A DNA stretch of 64,000 nt from positions 744,001 to 808,000 of the forward strand of contig NZ_CP030850.1 of the NCBI RefSeq assembly GCF_003325355.1, in the 5' to 3' direction. Both the position numbers and the translations under genes were made by a program. The stretch is from Runella rosea. GTDB lineage: Bacteria > Bacteroidota > Bacteroidia > Cytophagales > Spirosomataceae. This document shows, piece by piece, positions 1 to 8,074 of the stretch. Numbering within the stretch: position 1 is the first letter of the stretch; the number at the start of each line of letters is the position of its first letter. The notes under the pieces are model-generated. The model was not told the DNA's origin and searched no databases. It was given only the letters and a program-made list of their open reading frames with translations.

Positions 1-1071
1 TTGGCGGATTTAGACCAAAAAAAGCGTATCCGCCTGGAGGATTCCGTCGATAAATACCTGCCCGATTCGGTTAAAGTTCCGTCGTTCAACGGCCGTAAAA
101 TTACCTTTGCCGAGTTGGCGACGCATACCTCAGGCCTCCCAAGAATGCCGACGAATATTGTTCCTAAAAATCCCGAAAATCCCTACGTCGATTATGGCGT
201 AAAAGATTTATACGCTTTTCTGACAACGTCTCAACTCGAAAATGGAATGGGGAATTATAATTATTCCAACGTGGGCGTTGGGCTGTTGGGTCACGAGCTG
301 ACGCTGATTGCGGGGAAAAGTTATGAACAATTACTCCAAAATGTGATTTGTACCCCCCTGAAAATGACCCAAACCAGCACGTTGAATGCGTCAACTTGGC
401 TGACGACAGGGCATGTTGACCACAAACCCGTGTCGCATTGGGATTTTGACATCATGGCGGGCGCGGGTGCAATTCGTTCCAATGCCGAAGACCTCATGCG
501 CTACCTGAGGGCGGAGCTTGACTTGTCGGCAGATGCATTGGCCAGTGCCATGAAGCAAAGCCAACAACCGCTGCACATGGTGGATTCAACCCTAAAAATG
601 GCGTTGGGTTGGCACATTACGGCGGTAGCCAATGACGAAATCTATTGGCACAACGGCGGAACGGGGGGCTACCGGGCGTTTGCGGGATTTAGTCATAAAA
701 GCAATAAAGCCATCGTGATTCTAAACAATTCTACCCAGTCGGTAGATGATTTAGGGATGTATTTTTTCAACCCGTCCGTGACAATCATCCCTTCCAAAAA
801 GCCCTTAACACTGCCAAAGCCGTCAATGCAGTCGTTTGTAGGAACGTACAAAATAGGGCCCAAACTTGAGTTGGAAATAACGCTGGAAAACAATCAACTT
901 TTTGCTAAAATGACGGGAGAGGCCATCGTGTCCGTGTATCCAGAAACGGAAACAAAGCTGTTTTGCCGTGAAGTAAACGCCACAATTGATTTTTTTCGGG
1001 ATGATAAAGGAGAATTTGACAAACTAATATTAGACCTTAATGGGGATAAAATGCCCGCTACGCGGAAGTAA
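1..1071 (+). CDS. Serine hydrolase, class C beta-lactamase/PBP-like family (5' end outside window)
   Basis: The reading frame is already open at base 1, so the N-terminus with the family's SxxK nucleophile motif lies upstream of the window. What remains shows the other two active-site motifs: YSN at residues 88-90 of the visible part and HNGGTGG from about residue 217, plus the family signature THTSGLP near residue 41. These place it in the beta-lactamase/DD-peptidase fold family (PF00144), whose members are esterases, peptidases or true beta-lactamases; the substrate cannot be told from sequence. A C-terminal beta-rich extension of about 90 residues follows the catalytic domain, as in many Bacteroidota members. 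It converges with the TPR gene on the other strand, 6 bases away. Confidence 0.85.
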   Translation: MADLDQKKRIRLEDSVDKYLPDSVKVPSFNGRKITFAELATHTSGLPRMPTNIVPKNPENPYVDYGVKDLYAFLTTSQLENGMGNYNYSNVGVGLLGHELTLIAGKSYEQLLQNVICTPLKMTQTSTLNASTWLTTGHVDHKPVSHWDFDIMAGAGAIRSNAEDLMRYLRAELDLSADALASAMKQSQQPLHMVDSTLKMALGWHITAVANDEIYWHNGGTGGYRAFAGFSHKSNKAIVILNNSTQSVDDLGMYFFNPSVTIIPSKKPLTLPKPSMQSFVGTYKIGPKLELEITLENNQLFAKMTGEAIVSVYPETETKLFCREVNATIDFFRDDKGEFDKLILDLNGDKMPATRK

Positions 1072-1077
1072 GGAAGG

Positions 1078-1554
1078 CTATATTTTTCGGTAATGTTCGG
1101 GTGTTTCCGCAGGGTGCAATTTTTGGTACACAACCGTGCGCCAATGCATCGCATCTGCATTTTCACCCCTCGAAAACCATACCGCTTTGTCGAGCGAAAG
1201 GTAGGCGTCTTTCAATTCCTCCAGTTCATAATGAACCAATCCTTTCTTTAAGTGCACTTCCACAAGGGTGGTATCAAACGATAATGCTTCGGTAAAATCA
1301 TACAGGGCGGAGTAGAGATTGCCGTCTTCCAAATTGCACTTTCCCCGGTATTCATACGCTAAGGCAGACTTACGGTTTTCTTTTATTTTTTGGTCAAAAT
1401 AAGCGTGTGCGGCGGTATAATCGCCCGATTCAAATAGCGCAATTCCCTCCGCAAAACGCTTGCGGTCTTTGTCGATTGGGGTGTCGTGGTCGGTAAGGTA
1501 GTAATGCAGAAAAAACAGCGTTACGACAAGCGGGACAACGATGAGAGCATCCAT
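1078..1554 (-). CDS. Small membrane-anchored TPR protein
   Basis: 158 residues. Residues 1-17 form one hydrophobic segment (a signal anchor without an obvious cleavage site), followed by a region rich in A/Y/L pairs with TPR periodicity (for example residues 32-48, 64-81 and 98-116). TPR arrays mediate protein-protein contacts, and nothing catalytic is visible. It stands alone on the minus strand, converging with the hydrolase gene at 1-1071. Its partner is unknown. Confidence 0.7.
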   Translation of the reverse strand: MDALIVVPLVVTLFFLHYYLTDHDTPIDKDRKRFAEGIALFESGDYTAAHAYFDQKIKENRKSALAYEYRGKCNLEDGNLYSALYDFTEALSFDTTLVEVHLKKGLVHYELEELKDAYLSLDKAVWFSRGENADAMHWRTVVYQKLHPAETPEHYRKI

Positions 1555-1749
1555 GGTGGGTTATTTTTTCTTGAAAGAACCGTTATGTTTGAAAAACCGT
1601 TTTTGCGTCGTTTTGGTTTCTGTTGGTCGAAAATTGCCAAAAAGATGCCATTAGTCATAAAAATAAGGGTACTTGTGTGACAAATGTCGCAGACCGGGCG
1701 CTTGGGTTGGGGGATATTTGCATCATATTTACTAAATACAAATACCATT

Positions 1750-2205
1750 ATGGCACAGGAACATTTTTATGAAGTCTCGGTTGAGTGGAAAAGTGAACGC
1801 AAAGGAACGATGAGTTCGCCCGTATTGAATGATACCCTTGAAGTGGCTACTCCGCCCGAATTCCCCAAAGGCATGGTGGGCATTTGGTCGCCCGAACATT
1901 TGCTGGTAGCGGCGGTGAATAGTTGTTTAATGACCACTTTTTTGGCCATTGCCGAAAATTCAAAATTAGATTTTACCCATTTTGCATCCAAAGGTGTGGG
2001 AAAACTTGAAGTGGTTGACGGTAAATACATAATCAGTGAAATCACCCTCATGCCTGTGTTGACGCTTCCTGCCGATGACCAAAAAGAAAGAGCAATGCGG
2101 GTGCTTCACAAAGCGGAAGCGGCCTGTTTAATTAGTAATTCAGTAAAATCAAAGATTATCTTTCAACCCGAAATTATCGTAATGCAAGCGGAATTAATTG
2201 CTTAA
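1750..2205 (+). CDS. OsmC family peroxiredoxin-like protein
   Basis: 151 residues counted from the ATG at 1750; an upstream in-frame start at 1684 would add a 22-residue tail with no family counterpart. OsmC/Ohr proteins reduce organic hydroperoxides with two cysteines. Both are here: C59 in VNSCLMTTF and C126 in EAACLISNS, spaced as in the family. Length matches the family norm. The YhfA/OsmC subgroup cannot be separated from Ohr with certainty by eye. The downstream redox lipoprotein starts 13 bases after the stop, so the two probably share a transcript and a role in oxidative or thiol stress. Confidence 0.85.
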   Translation: MAQEHFYEVSVEWKSERKGTMSSPVLNDTLEVATPPEFPKGMVGIWSPEHLLVAAVNSCLMTTFLAIAENSKLDFTHFASKGVGKLEVVDGKYIISEITLMPVLTLPADDQKERAMRVLHKAEAACLISNSVKSKIIFQPEIIVMQAELIA

Positions 2206-2218
2206 AATCCCCAAAAAT

Positions 2219-2941
2219 ATGACCAAATACTCTTTCATCCTCCTGATTGCGTTGATTTTTGTGTTCAATGCCTGCAACCCAAAAGGCGAAGGTGGCGGTG
2301 AAACCACGGGCGGGGCGTTGTCGGCCAAGGAGTTTAAGGCCAAAATCGACGCCAATCCCGCCATTACGGTGGTGGATGTACGAACGCCCGAAGAATTTGC
2401 GGGCGGGCATTTGCTCAATGCGCACAACATTGACTGGAACAGCAACGGGTTTGAAAATAAAATTGACGGTTTTGAGCGTGACAAGCCCATTTTGGTCTAT
2501 TGCCTCAGTGGAGGCAGAAGCGCCGATGCGGCCCAAAAAATGCGAAGTTTTGGCTTTACGCAAGTGTTTGAATTGGAGGGTGGTATGATGAAATGGCGGG
2601 CCGAGGGCTTGCCCGAAACCACCGCTGAAACGCCCAAACCGACGGGCATGAGTCGCCAACAGTTTGATGAATTACTGAACTCCGAAAAACTGGTTTTGGT
2701 CGATTTTTACGCGGATTGGTGCGCTCCTTGCAAAAAAATGGCCCCATTTCTCGAAGAAATCAAGACGGAGAAGGCTCACAAAGTCAACCTCGTTCGTATC
2801 AATACCGACGATAACCAAGAGTTGGCCCAGCAGCTTGGCATTGAAGGCCTGCCCACCTTACTTTTATTCAAAAACAAAACCCTCGTTTGGCAAAACGTTG
2901 GGTACATCGGAAAGGAAGAAGTGGAGAAGCAATTGAACTGA
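2219..2941 (+). CDS. Rhodanese-thioredoxin fusion lipoprotein
   Basis: 240 residues from the ATG at 2219 (a TTG at 2198 would overlap the OsmC stop and disrupt the signal sequence). Residues 1-19 are a lipoprotein signal ending in VFNAC, with C19 as the lipidated residue. A rhodanese domain covers about 34-132 with the catalytic loop YCLSGGRS (C95), and a thioredoxin domain covers about 145-240 with WCAPC (C168, C171) and the cis-proline loop GLPT. The order suggests a periplasmic protein that passes sulfur or electrons from a persulfide-forming domain to a dithiol domain; this is inferred from the architecture. A strong terminator follows. Confidence 0.85.
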   Translation: MTKYSFILLIALIFVFNACNPKGEGGGETTGGALSAKEFKAKIDANPAITVVDVRTPEEFAGGHLLNAHNIDWNSNGFENKIDGFERDKPILVYCLSGGRSADAAQKMRSFGFTQVFELEGGMMKWRAEGLPETTAETPKPTGMSRQQFDELLNSEKLVLVDFYADWCAPCKKMAPFLEEIKTEKAHKVNLVRINTDDNQELAQQLGIEGLPTLLLFKNKTLVWQNVGYIGKEEVEKQLN

Positions 2942-2998
2942 TTTTGACATTTTCCGTCGCTTTTATACTTCATCAATACGTTATTTAGGGTTTCATTT

Positions 2999-3031
2999 GA
3001 GTGGCGAGGTTTTTCTCGCCACTCTTTTTTT
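2999..3031 (+). terminator. Rho-independent terminator after the rhodanese-thioredoxin gene
   Basis: Perfect 10-bp stem GAGTGGCGAG (2999-3008) with CTCGCCACTC (3015-3024), six-base loop, then seven T. It lies 58 bases past the stop codon on the same strand. Confidence 0.85.
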
Positions 3032-3050
3032 GCCCGTTCTGACGGTCGTT

Positions 3051-3089
3051 TTCAAAAAAACGCCCTAACTTTCGGGCTCACTTTTTGAA
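3051..3089. repeat. Nested inverted repeat in front of the HipA-like gene
   Basis: An outer pair TTCAAAAA (3051-3058) / TTTTTGAA (3082-3089) encloses an inner pair GCCC (3062-3065) / GGGC (3074-3077). The whole element ends 23 bases before the start codon at 3113. It could be an operator, since HipA-type loci are often autoregulated, or a second weak terminator. The symmetry is seen; the function is a guess. Confidence 0.4.
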
Positions 3090-3112
3090 GAAGTAAACGA
3101 CGCAAGCATAAA

Positions 3113-3910
3113 ATGGCTGAACCTGAAATCAATATCCGAACCGTCAACGTAACCCGCTACGTCACGCCGTTGCGGGAGGGCGGCTCGCTACCTGCCATTG
3201 TGGAGGCCGACGATGATTTTTTGTACGTGATGAAATTTCGCGGTGCGGGGCAGGGAGCCAAGGCGCTCATAGCGGAGCTGATTTCGGGCGAAATAGCCCG
3301 GACGCTCGGTTTACGCGTCCCCGAAATCGTGTTCAGCAATCTGCACGAAGCATTCAGCCGCATGGAGCCCGACGAAGAAATTCAGGATTTGCTGCGCGAA
3401 AGCGTAGGGCTGAATCTGGCCCTGCATTTTCTGTCGGGAGCCATTACTTTTGATGCCTTGGTAACCAACATCAACGCTACCCTCGCGTCGCGGATTGTTT
3501 GGTTGGACTGTTTGATTACCAACGTAGACCGCACCCCGCGCAATACCAACATGCTGATATGGCACCGCGATTTGTGGCTGATTGACCACGGTGCCTCGCT
3601 GTATTTTCACCACTCATGGGACAATTGGGAGCAGCAGGCCAAACGCCCTTTTACGGCCGTTAAAGACCATGTTTTGTTGCCTTTTGCGTCCGAATTGGAC
3701 GAGGTAGATGCCCATTTTAGGACTATTCTAACCCCCGAACGGATTCGGGGTATTGTGTCGTTGGTGCCCGATGAATGGCTCATGGATGAGTCCACGACGA
3801 TGACGCCCCAAGAGCGGCGGCAGGTGTACGCTCAATTTTTAGAAACGCGCGTTGCCGCGTCCGAACTGTTTGTCAAAGAAGCACAAAATGCCCGAAAAAC
3901 ACTTATTTGA
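3113..3910 (+). CDS. HipA-like kinase family protein
   Basis: 265 residues with a compact protein-kinase-like layout: an ATP-binding lysine candidate K41 in VMKFRG, the catalytic loop NVDRTPRNTN at 137-146 (D139, N144), and the metal-binding IDHG at 157-160. This matches the small HipA-like family (HipA_2, PF20613), shorter than the approximately 440-residue HipA toxin and lacking its N-terminal subdomain. No HipB-type antitoxin is next to it. Instead its last 23 bases overlap the DUF3037 gene, so the two are translationally coupled. This kinase/DUF3037 pairing recurs in bacteria, with unknown substrate. Confidence 0.75.
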   Translation: MAEPEINIRTVNVTRYVTPLREGGSLPAIVEADDDFLYVMKFRGAGQGAKALIAELISGEIARTLGLRVPEIVFSNLHEAFSRMEPDEEIQDLLRESVGLNLALHFLSGAITFDALVTNINATLASRIVWLDCLITNVDRTPRNTNMLIWHRDLWLIDHGASLYFHHSWDNWEQQAKRPFTAVKDHVLLPFASELDEVDAHFRTILTPERIRGIVSLVPDEWLMDESTTMTPQERRQVYAQFLETRVAASELFVKEAQNARKTLI

Positions 3911-4271
3911 GTACGCCGTGATTCGCGTGGTGCCGCGCGTGGAGCGCGAAGAGTTTTTGAACGTCGGGGTCATTGTCTATTGTTCTGCCGAAGGTTTTTT
4001 ACAAACAAAATTTGAACTGAACGAGGCGCGACTGAGGGCGTTTTCGGACCAAATAGATATGTCCGAATTGACCGCGCGGCTGGGGGCTTTTGATCGAATC
4101 TGCGATGGCCGCTCTAAGGGCGGAACGATTGGCCAACTATCTCGTGCAGAGCGTTTTCGGTGGTTGACCGCCACCCGAAGCACCGTGGTACAGACGTCGG
4201 CGGTGCATCCGGGCTTGTGTGAAAATGCCGCCGAAACCCTAGAGCGGCTGTTTGCTCAACTGGTTTTGTAG
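3888..4271 (+). CDS. DUF3037 family protein
   Basis: 127 residues from the ATG at 3888, inside the end of the HipA-like gene. The N-terminal pattern YAVIRVVPRVEREEFLNVGV is characteristic of DUF3037, a family of unknown function usually found beside HipA-like genes. The start was chosen because it begins just before this conserved block; the upstream in-frame ATG at 3852 adds only out-of-family residues. The 23-bp overlap implies coupled translation and a joint function, perhaps as the regulator or substrate of the kinase. That role is inference. Confidence 0.75.
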   Translation: MPEKHLFEYAVIRVVPRVEREEFLNVGVIVYCSAEGFLQTKFELNEARLRAFSDQIDMSELTARLGAFDRICDGRSKGGTIGQLSRAERFRWLTATRSTVVQTSAVHPGLCENAAETLERLFAQLVL

Positions 4272-4280
4272 GGGCGTATT

Positions 4281-5093
4281 TCAGTGCTTTTTGATTTTCT
4301 GCTTAAGTTCTAAATAATCTTCCGATAACGGGTCATTTCGTTGTTTTTGGGCTTTTTCGTACTCATTCATTACTTTTTTGAGCGAAAGTCCATCGGGATT
4401 TACGTAGTAAACATTGTCGCCCGCGTCGACGAGCAGCTTGCAGATTCCCCATTCCTGTTTGGAAGCGGCAGCTATTAGCGGCGTTATATTTTTGAGCTGA
4501 TCGAGGTCGCCCGTGGCTTGTTTCAAGTCTAAACCGTGTTGGAGCAACAGTTGCACTTTTTCAAATGTATCATCGCCGTACTGAATGATGGATAAAATCA
4601 GCGGTTGGCCTTCGTCGTTGGTTGCGTTGGGGTTGGCTCCTTTTTCTAAAAAATACGCAAACATCGCTGGCTCCATGATTCCCGCATTCCTGACGTGCGT
4701 ATCAATTCGCCCTGCGGTTGTTGCTTCGATTTTTGCGCCCGCGTTGATAAGCAACTCAAACACGGGTTTCCAGTGAATGGGCGTGTGGGTATAGCGGCTA
4801 AAACGGTCGCGGGCGTAGTCGAGCAGATTAATATGGGCGTCGTTGTCGGCGTCGTTGAGGTTGGGCGGCGGATTGTGTAACAAAAACTTTAGCCTTGCTA
4901 CATCATACGAATCAATGGCTTGGGCAATTTTTTGCCGAGGCGCGTCTTTGAAACAAGGCTTTGATTCATCAGAAGTCCAGGAAAATGAGCCTAGGTCAGC
5001 AAGCTGTTTGCTGTAAATGAGAAACAAAAACAGCCCCAGCAGCAGGGCAATGACGCGGTAATTTGCGTAAGGTTTATTGAGTCGTTTTTGCAT
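4281..5093 (-). CDS. Membrane-anchored ankyrin-repeat protein
   Basis: 270 residues from the ATG at 5093; an upstream ATG at 5126 is possible and adds 11 residues. One transmembrane segment (about residues 14-30, VIALLLGLFLFLIY) is followed by ankyrin-like repeats, recognisable as LLINAGAKIEA, FLEKGANPNATNDEGQ, LLQHGLDLKQATG and LLVDAGDNVYYVNPDG. Ankyrin repeats bind proteins, and no enzymatic domain is visible. It converges with the DUF3037 gene 9 bases away. Confidence 0.75.
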   Translation of the reverse strand: MQKRLNKPYANYRVIALLLGLFLFLIYSKQLADLGSFSWTSDESKPCFKDAPRQKIAQAIDSYDVARLKFLLHNPPPNLNDADNDAHINLLDYARDRFSRYTHTPIHWKPVFELLINAGAKIEATTAGRIDTHVRNAGIMEPAMFAYFLEKGANPNATNDEGQPLILSIIQYGDDTFEKVQLLLQHGLDLKQATGDLDQLKNITPLIAAASKQEWGICKLLVDAGDNVYYVNPDGLSLKKVMNEYEKAQKQRNDPLSEDYLELKQKIKKH

Positions 5094-5242
5094 GGCAGTG
5101 CTTCTAAAAGCGGTATTTCCCTGCAAAAATTAACGACAAGACTGGCACTGAAAAATATAGAAGGCTGATATGGAATAAATGAATGTTGAAGCGTAGAATT
5201 CAGCAGTTGAATACCTGACCGAAAACCCACGAAAAACATTTG

Positions 5243-5593
5243 TCAGGGCTTGCGGTCTTTGACCACCAAAAACAGGTCATTTTCGAGGGCTAAATACCCG
5301 TATTCGTACACAAAGTAGTAGGTTGAACCTTTTTGGGTGGTGCGGGTATTGGTGAAAAAACCAAAATCGAAGCCTTCGCGTAGGAGGGAGGCTTTGGAAA
5401 TCTTGGCCTTATCGTCTTTGCAGGCTTCTTCCAGAATCCGACGATTTTTGCGAAGCGTATTGTTGACGTTTCGGACAAAATTGTTGGAGTCAGAATTTAA
5501 TTTATTGTTGTAGGCGTTGCGGCACATGTCTGAGCAAAATTTCTTGTCAGACCGACCGATGATTTTTTCGCCACATTCTAAGCATTCTCTCAT
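5243..5593 (-). CDS. Small zinc-ribbon protein of unknown function
   Basis: 116 residues. The N-terminus carries four cysteines, C4-x2-C7 and C20-x3-C24 (CLECG and KFCSDMCRNAYNN), a treble-clef or zinc-ribbon pattern like that of DUF2116-type proteins. A basic helical middle follows, and the C-terminal half is hydrophobic/aromatic (YYFVYEYGYLAL). The protein resembles conserved short Bacteroidota proteins without known role. It marks the left border of the AT-rich island. Confidence 0.7.
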   Translation of the reverse strand: MRECLECGEKIIGRSDKKFCSDMCRNAYNNKLNSDSNNFVRNVNNTLRKNRRILEEACKDDKAKISKASLLREGFDFGFFTNTRTTQKGSTYYFVYEYGYLALENDLFLVVKDRKP

Positions 5594-5777
5594 TTTTCTG
5601 GTTGTTCATTAAAAATTTTTGAAAACTGAATTTTAGCCTTTATACTTCAGTAGTCTATTGGCTCGATTTTACCATTGATTTTGGTTCACGGAAGCATAAT
5701 TGTTTGAAAATCGGGTATCATATAGTATGTTGAGTCTGCCATTCAATGCCTAAATTGTTCAAAGGTTTGCGCTTGGT

Positions 5778-6761
5778 CTATTTGTTATCACTTTCATTGT
5801 CAAACAGTTCGTGTAATTTCTGTTGTAAAATCTTCTTGTCTGGTAGTTGTGTTTTGTATTCTGAAACCATTGTTGGTGATAGGCTTCTGCTTAGAGCATA
5901 TTCCACAACTTCGCTGTCTTTGTCTTTGCACAACAACACTCCAATACTGAGATTTTCATTGGGTTTCTTCACGTCACGGTCTAATGCTTCTAAATAGAAG
6001 TTGAGCTGTCCTAAATGTTCGGGCTTAAACTTGTCTGCCTTGAGTTCAAAAGCGACCAAGCATTGTAGTCCACGGTGATAGAAAAGCAAGTCAATATAAA
6101 AATCGCTGTTGCCGACTTGTAATTTGTATTCTTCTCCAATAAACAGAAAATCTTTACCAAGTTCGAGAATGAAATTTCTCATCTGTCTAACAAGTCCACG
6201 TTGCAAATCACTTTCGCTATGTGGCTCAGATAAATTCAGAAATTCAAAAACATAGCTATCTTTAAATGTATTTGTGGTGTCTTGACTGGTTTCTCTCAAT
6301 GCTGTTGAGAGTTTTGTGTTACCAATCATTGTCCGCTCGAAAAGGCTTGCGGATATTTGACGGTCTAGTTCTCTAAAACTATAATTTTCTTGTTTGGTAA
6401 GTTTTAGATAAAACTCTCTTTCTTCGATAGTTTTGCACCTTGAAAATATCGCCAAGTTATGTGACCAACTAATTTCTCTCAACACTGTTGAGAGTTTTGG
6501 AGAGTCCTTATAAGTCTCGTAAAACTGTTTCATTCTCCAAATATTCTTATCGGAGAATCCTTTTATTTCGGGTTCGTTTTGTTGAATATACTTAGCTAAT
6601 TCTGCCACCACAGAGTCGCCCCAGTCAGATTGTTCAATTTTTTTACTGATGTATTCTCCAATATTCCAATAAAGGTTAATCAATTGGGCGTTTACGGCTT
6701 TTATCGCATTAATCCTAGATTGTTTAATAAGTTGAATTATGTCCGTAAACCGTTTGTCCAT
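5778..6761 (-). CDS. DUF1016 / PDDEXK nuclease-domain protein (YhcG family)
   Basis: 327 residues. The N-terminal half is DUF1016_N (INLYWNIGEYISKKIEQSDWGDSVVAELAKYI, then REISWSHN). The C-terminal half is a PDDEXK nuclease domain with SDFYIDLLFYH and the ExK of AFELKADKFKPEHLGQLNFYLEALD. Members are predicted nucleases that are often mobile or defence-linked; the biochemical role is unsettled. The frame is AT-rich compared with flanking chromosomal genes. A 7-5-7 palindrome occurs twice inside it and encodes KLSTVLRE and KLSTALRE (see the repeat entry). Confidence 0.85.
   Translation of the reverse strand: MDKRFTDIIQLIKQSRINAIKAVNAQLINLYWNIGEYISKKIEQSDWGDSVVAELAKYIQQNEPEIKGFSDKNIWRMKQFYETYKDSPKLSTVLREISWSHNLAIFSRCKTIEEREFYLKLTKQENYSFRELDRQISASLFERTMIGNTKLSTALRETSQDTTNTFKDSYVFEFLNLSEPHSESDLQRGLVRQMRNFILELGKDFLFIGEEYKLQVGNSDFYIDLLFYHRGLQCLVAFELKADKFKPEHLGQLNFYLEALDRDVKKPNENLSIGVLLCKDKDSEVVEYALSRSLSPTMVSEYKTQLPDKKILQQKLHELFDNESDNK
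6293..6494. repeat. Two copies of an in-frame palindrome within the DUF1016 gene
   Basis: CTCTCAA-n5-TTGAGAG occurs at 6293-6311 and again at 6476-6494, each flanked by TTT upstream and TTTTG downstream, giving about 25 matching positions. Both copies are read in the same frame and yield KLST(V/A)LRE. The first copy falls at the conserved REISWSHN region, the second between ERTMI and FKDSYVFEFL. Confidence 0.8.
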
Positions 6762-7046
6762 AGTATTTCAACAAGCTAAAAATTCAAAAATTGTTGTCTT
6801 TTAGTGTAATTGTAATTAAGTTATTGCTATTCTTTGGATTACTCTAGCATTAACAGAGTTTTTCTTACTTTTTCATAGCGAAGTCATAAAGAACGGCTAG
6901 AATTGTTGTTGTCAATTAAAAACTAATCATGTCAAGAAGGTAAGCGACCAATGCCTTGAAATAATTCTTTGTACTTTTTTCGTAAACTACGCTTATGGCC
7001 CAAGAAATATAAGTAAATACAATTAAATAAAGGGCTTAGCAGTTTT

Positions 7047-7970
7047 TTATTTAGTCATTGTCGTGTAAAAGTCATAAGTTGCTTTTGCGATGTCGGCTAT
7101 AATTTTTTCGTTTGTGTCAAAATTTTCTTTTGATTCGCTCACAAATACACTGATAATAAAGTATTCACCATTTGGTAAAAAAACAATGCCTATATTGTTT
7201 ACAGCCGCCGTAATTCCTGTAACTTTATTTGTACCAGACCAACCTGTTTTATGAGCGACAATAGTTCCTTTGGGTAATAAACCTCTAATTCTTTTTTCTC
7301 CAGTTGTTGTTTCTATATTGGTTTTCCAAAAGAAATCATAACTGCTTTTTGATAATAAATTGTTCTTATTTTCATAAAACATTTTGAGCGTCTCACTTGC
7401 CGCCTTAGGGGTTGTCCAGTTCTCAAACATATTTTCCCACTTTGATTGCATTTCTTCTTCATTGTAGGTGATTTGTATGTCCTGAATGTTGTTTTTTTTG
7501 AAATATTCTTCCACCGTTTTAGGCGTTCCAATAAGCCTTATTAAAACATCGCAAGCGGTATTGTCACTATTTGAAACCGAATATTGAATTAATCTTTCAA
7601 TGGTAAAAACTCCACCGTTGGGGTTTTCGTCTCTGAGTGGACTCCAAAAATCCTTGGGTAAAAGTTCATCTTTCCCTATCTTTATTTTTTGGTCTAAGGA
7701 TAGTTTTCCTTTGTCAATCTCCGACAAAACCGCTAATGCAATATGGAATTTAAAGACACTTTGCATCGGGAATCGCCTATCTCCGTGTAGCGACATGGTG
7801 TCTTTACCGTTGTTTCCGATAATTGAAACACCAACAATCGCATTCTTGCTTGATACGATTTGCTGAATGTTGCTCCTAAGTGCATCCGTCGAACTTTTTG
7901 AGGTTTGACAATTTGAGAAAAAAATTAATAATAAAAATATTACACTAACCGATTGAAGTATTCTTGTCAT
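7047..7970 (-). CDS. bla: Class A beta-lactamase (subclass A2-like), predicted lipoprotein
   Basis: 307 residues. The lipoprotein signal ends FFSNC (C21). Class A motifs are all present: SVFK with nucleophile S71 and K74, SDN at 135-137, the omega-loop glutamate in YNEEEM (about E171), and KTG at 241-243 in HKTGWSGT. The NWTTPKAA stretch and the NEEEM loop resemble Bacteroidota subclass A2 enzymes (CfxA, CblA, PER, VEB). It should hydrolyse penicillins or cephalosporins in the periplasm, anchored to a membrane; the spectrum is not predictable. It lies in the AT-rich island between DUF1016 and the HEPN-like gene. Confidence 0.9.
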   Translation of the reverse strand: MTRILQSVSVIFLLLIFFSNCQTSKSSTDALRSNIQQIVSSKNAIVGVSIIGNNGKDTMSLHGDRRFPMQSVFKFHIALAVLSEIDKGKLSLDQKIKIGKDELLPKDFWSPLRDENPNGGVFTIERLIQYSVSNSDNTACDVLIRLIGTPKTVEEYFKKNNIQDIQITYNEEEMQSKWENMFENWTTPKAASETLKMFYENKNNLLSKSSYDFFWKTNIETTTGEKRIRGLLPKGTIVAHKTGWSGTNKVTGITAAVNNIGIVFLPNGEYFIISVFVSESKENFDTNEKIIADIAKATYDFYTTMTK

Positions 7971-8016
7971 GTTTTTAAATGTTCATGCTGTTTTTTAAAA
8001 TTACTACTGACTGTTT

Positions 8017-8074
8017 GTTGGCGAAGGAACGGCATTAGTATTCCTTGCTTTTGCCAACACCTTGTTAGCCGCTC
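8017..8074. repeat. Hairpin plus TTGTTAGCCGCTC motif between bla and the HEPN-like gene (candidate cassette site)
   Basis: GTTGGC (8017-8022) and GAAGGAA (8023-8029) pair with GCCAAC (8053-8058) and TTCCTT (8041-8046), leaving a small bulge on the right arm. TTGTTAGCCGCTC follows at 8062-8074. Its reverse complement contains GCTAACAA, whose TAA is the stop codon of the HEPN-like gene. The same GCTAACAAG arrangement ends the pair at 59883-60588. Confidence 0.5.

Noticed and set aside
5778-5793. TTTGTTATCAC at the end of the DUF1016 gene as a third cassette end
   Set aside because: It resembles TTGTTAGC but has T for G, and the stop codon of the gene lies outside it, unlike the two accepted sites.
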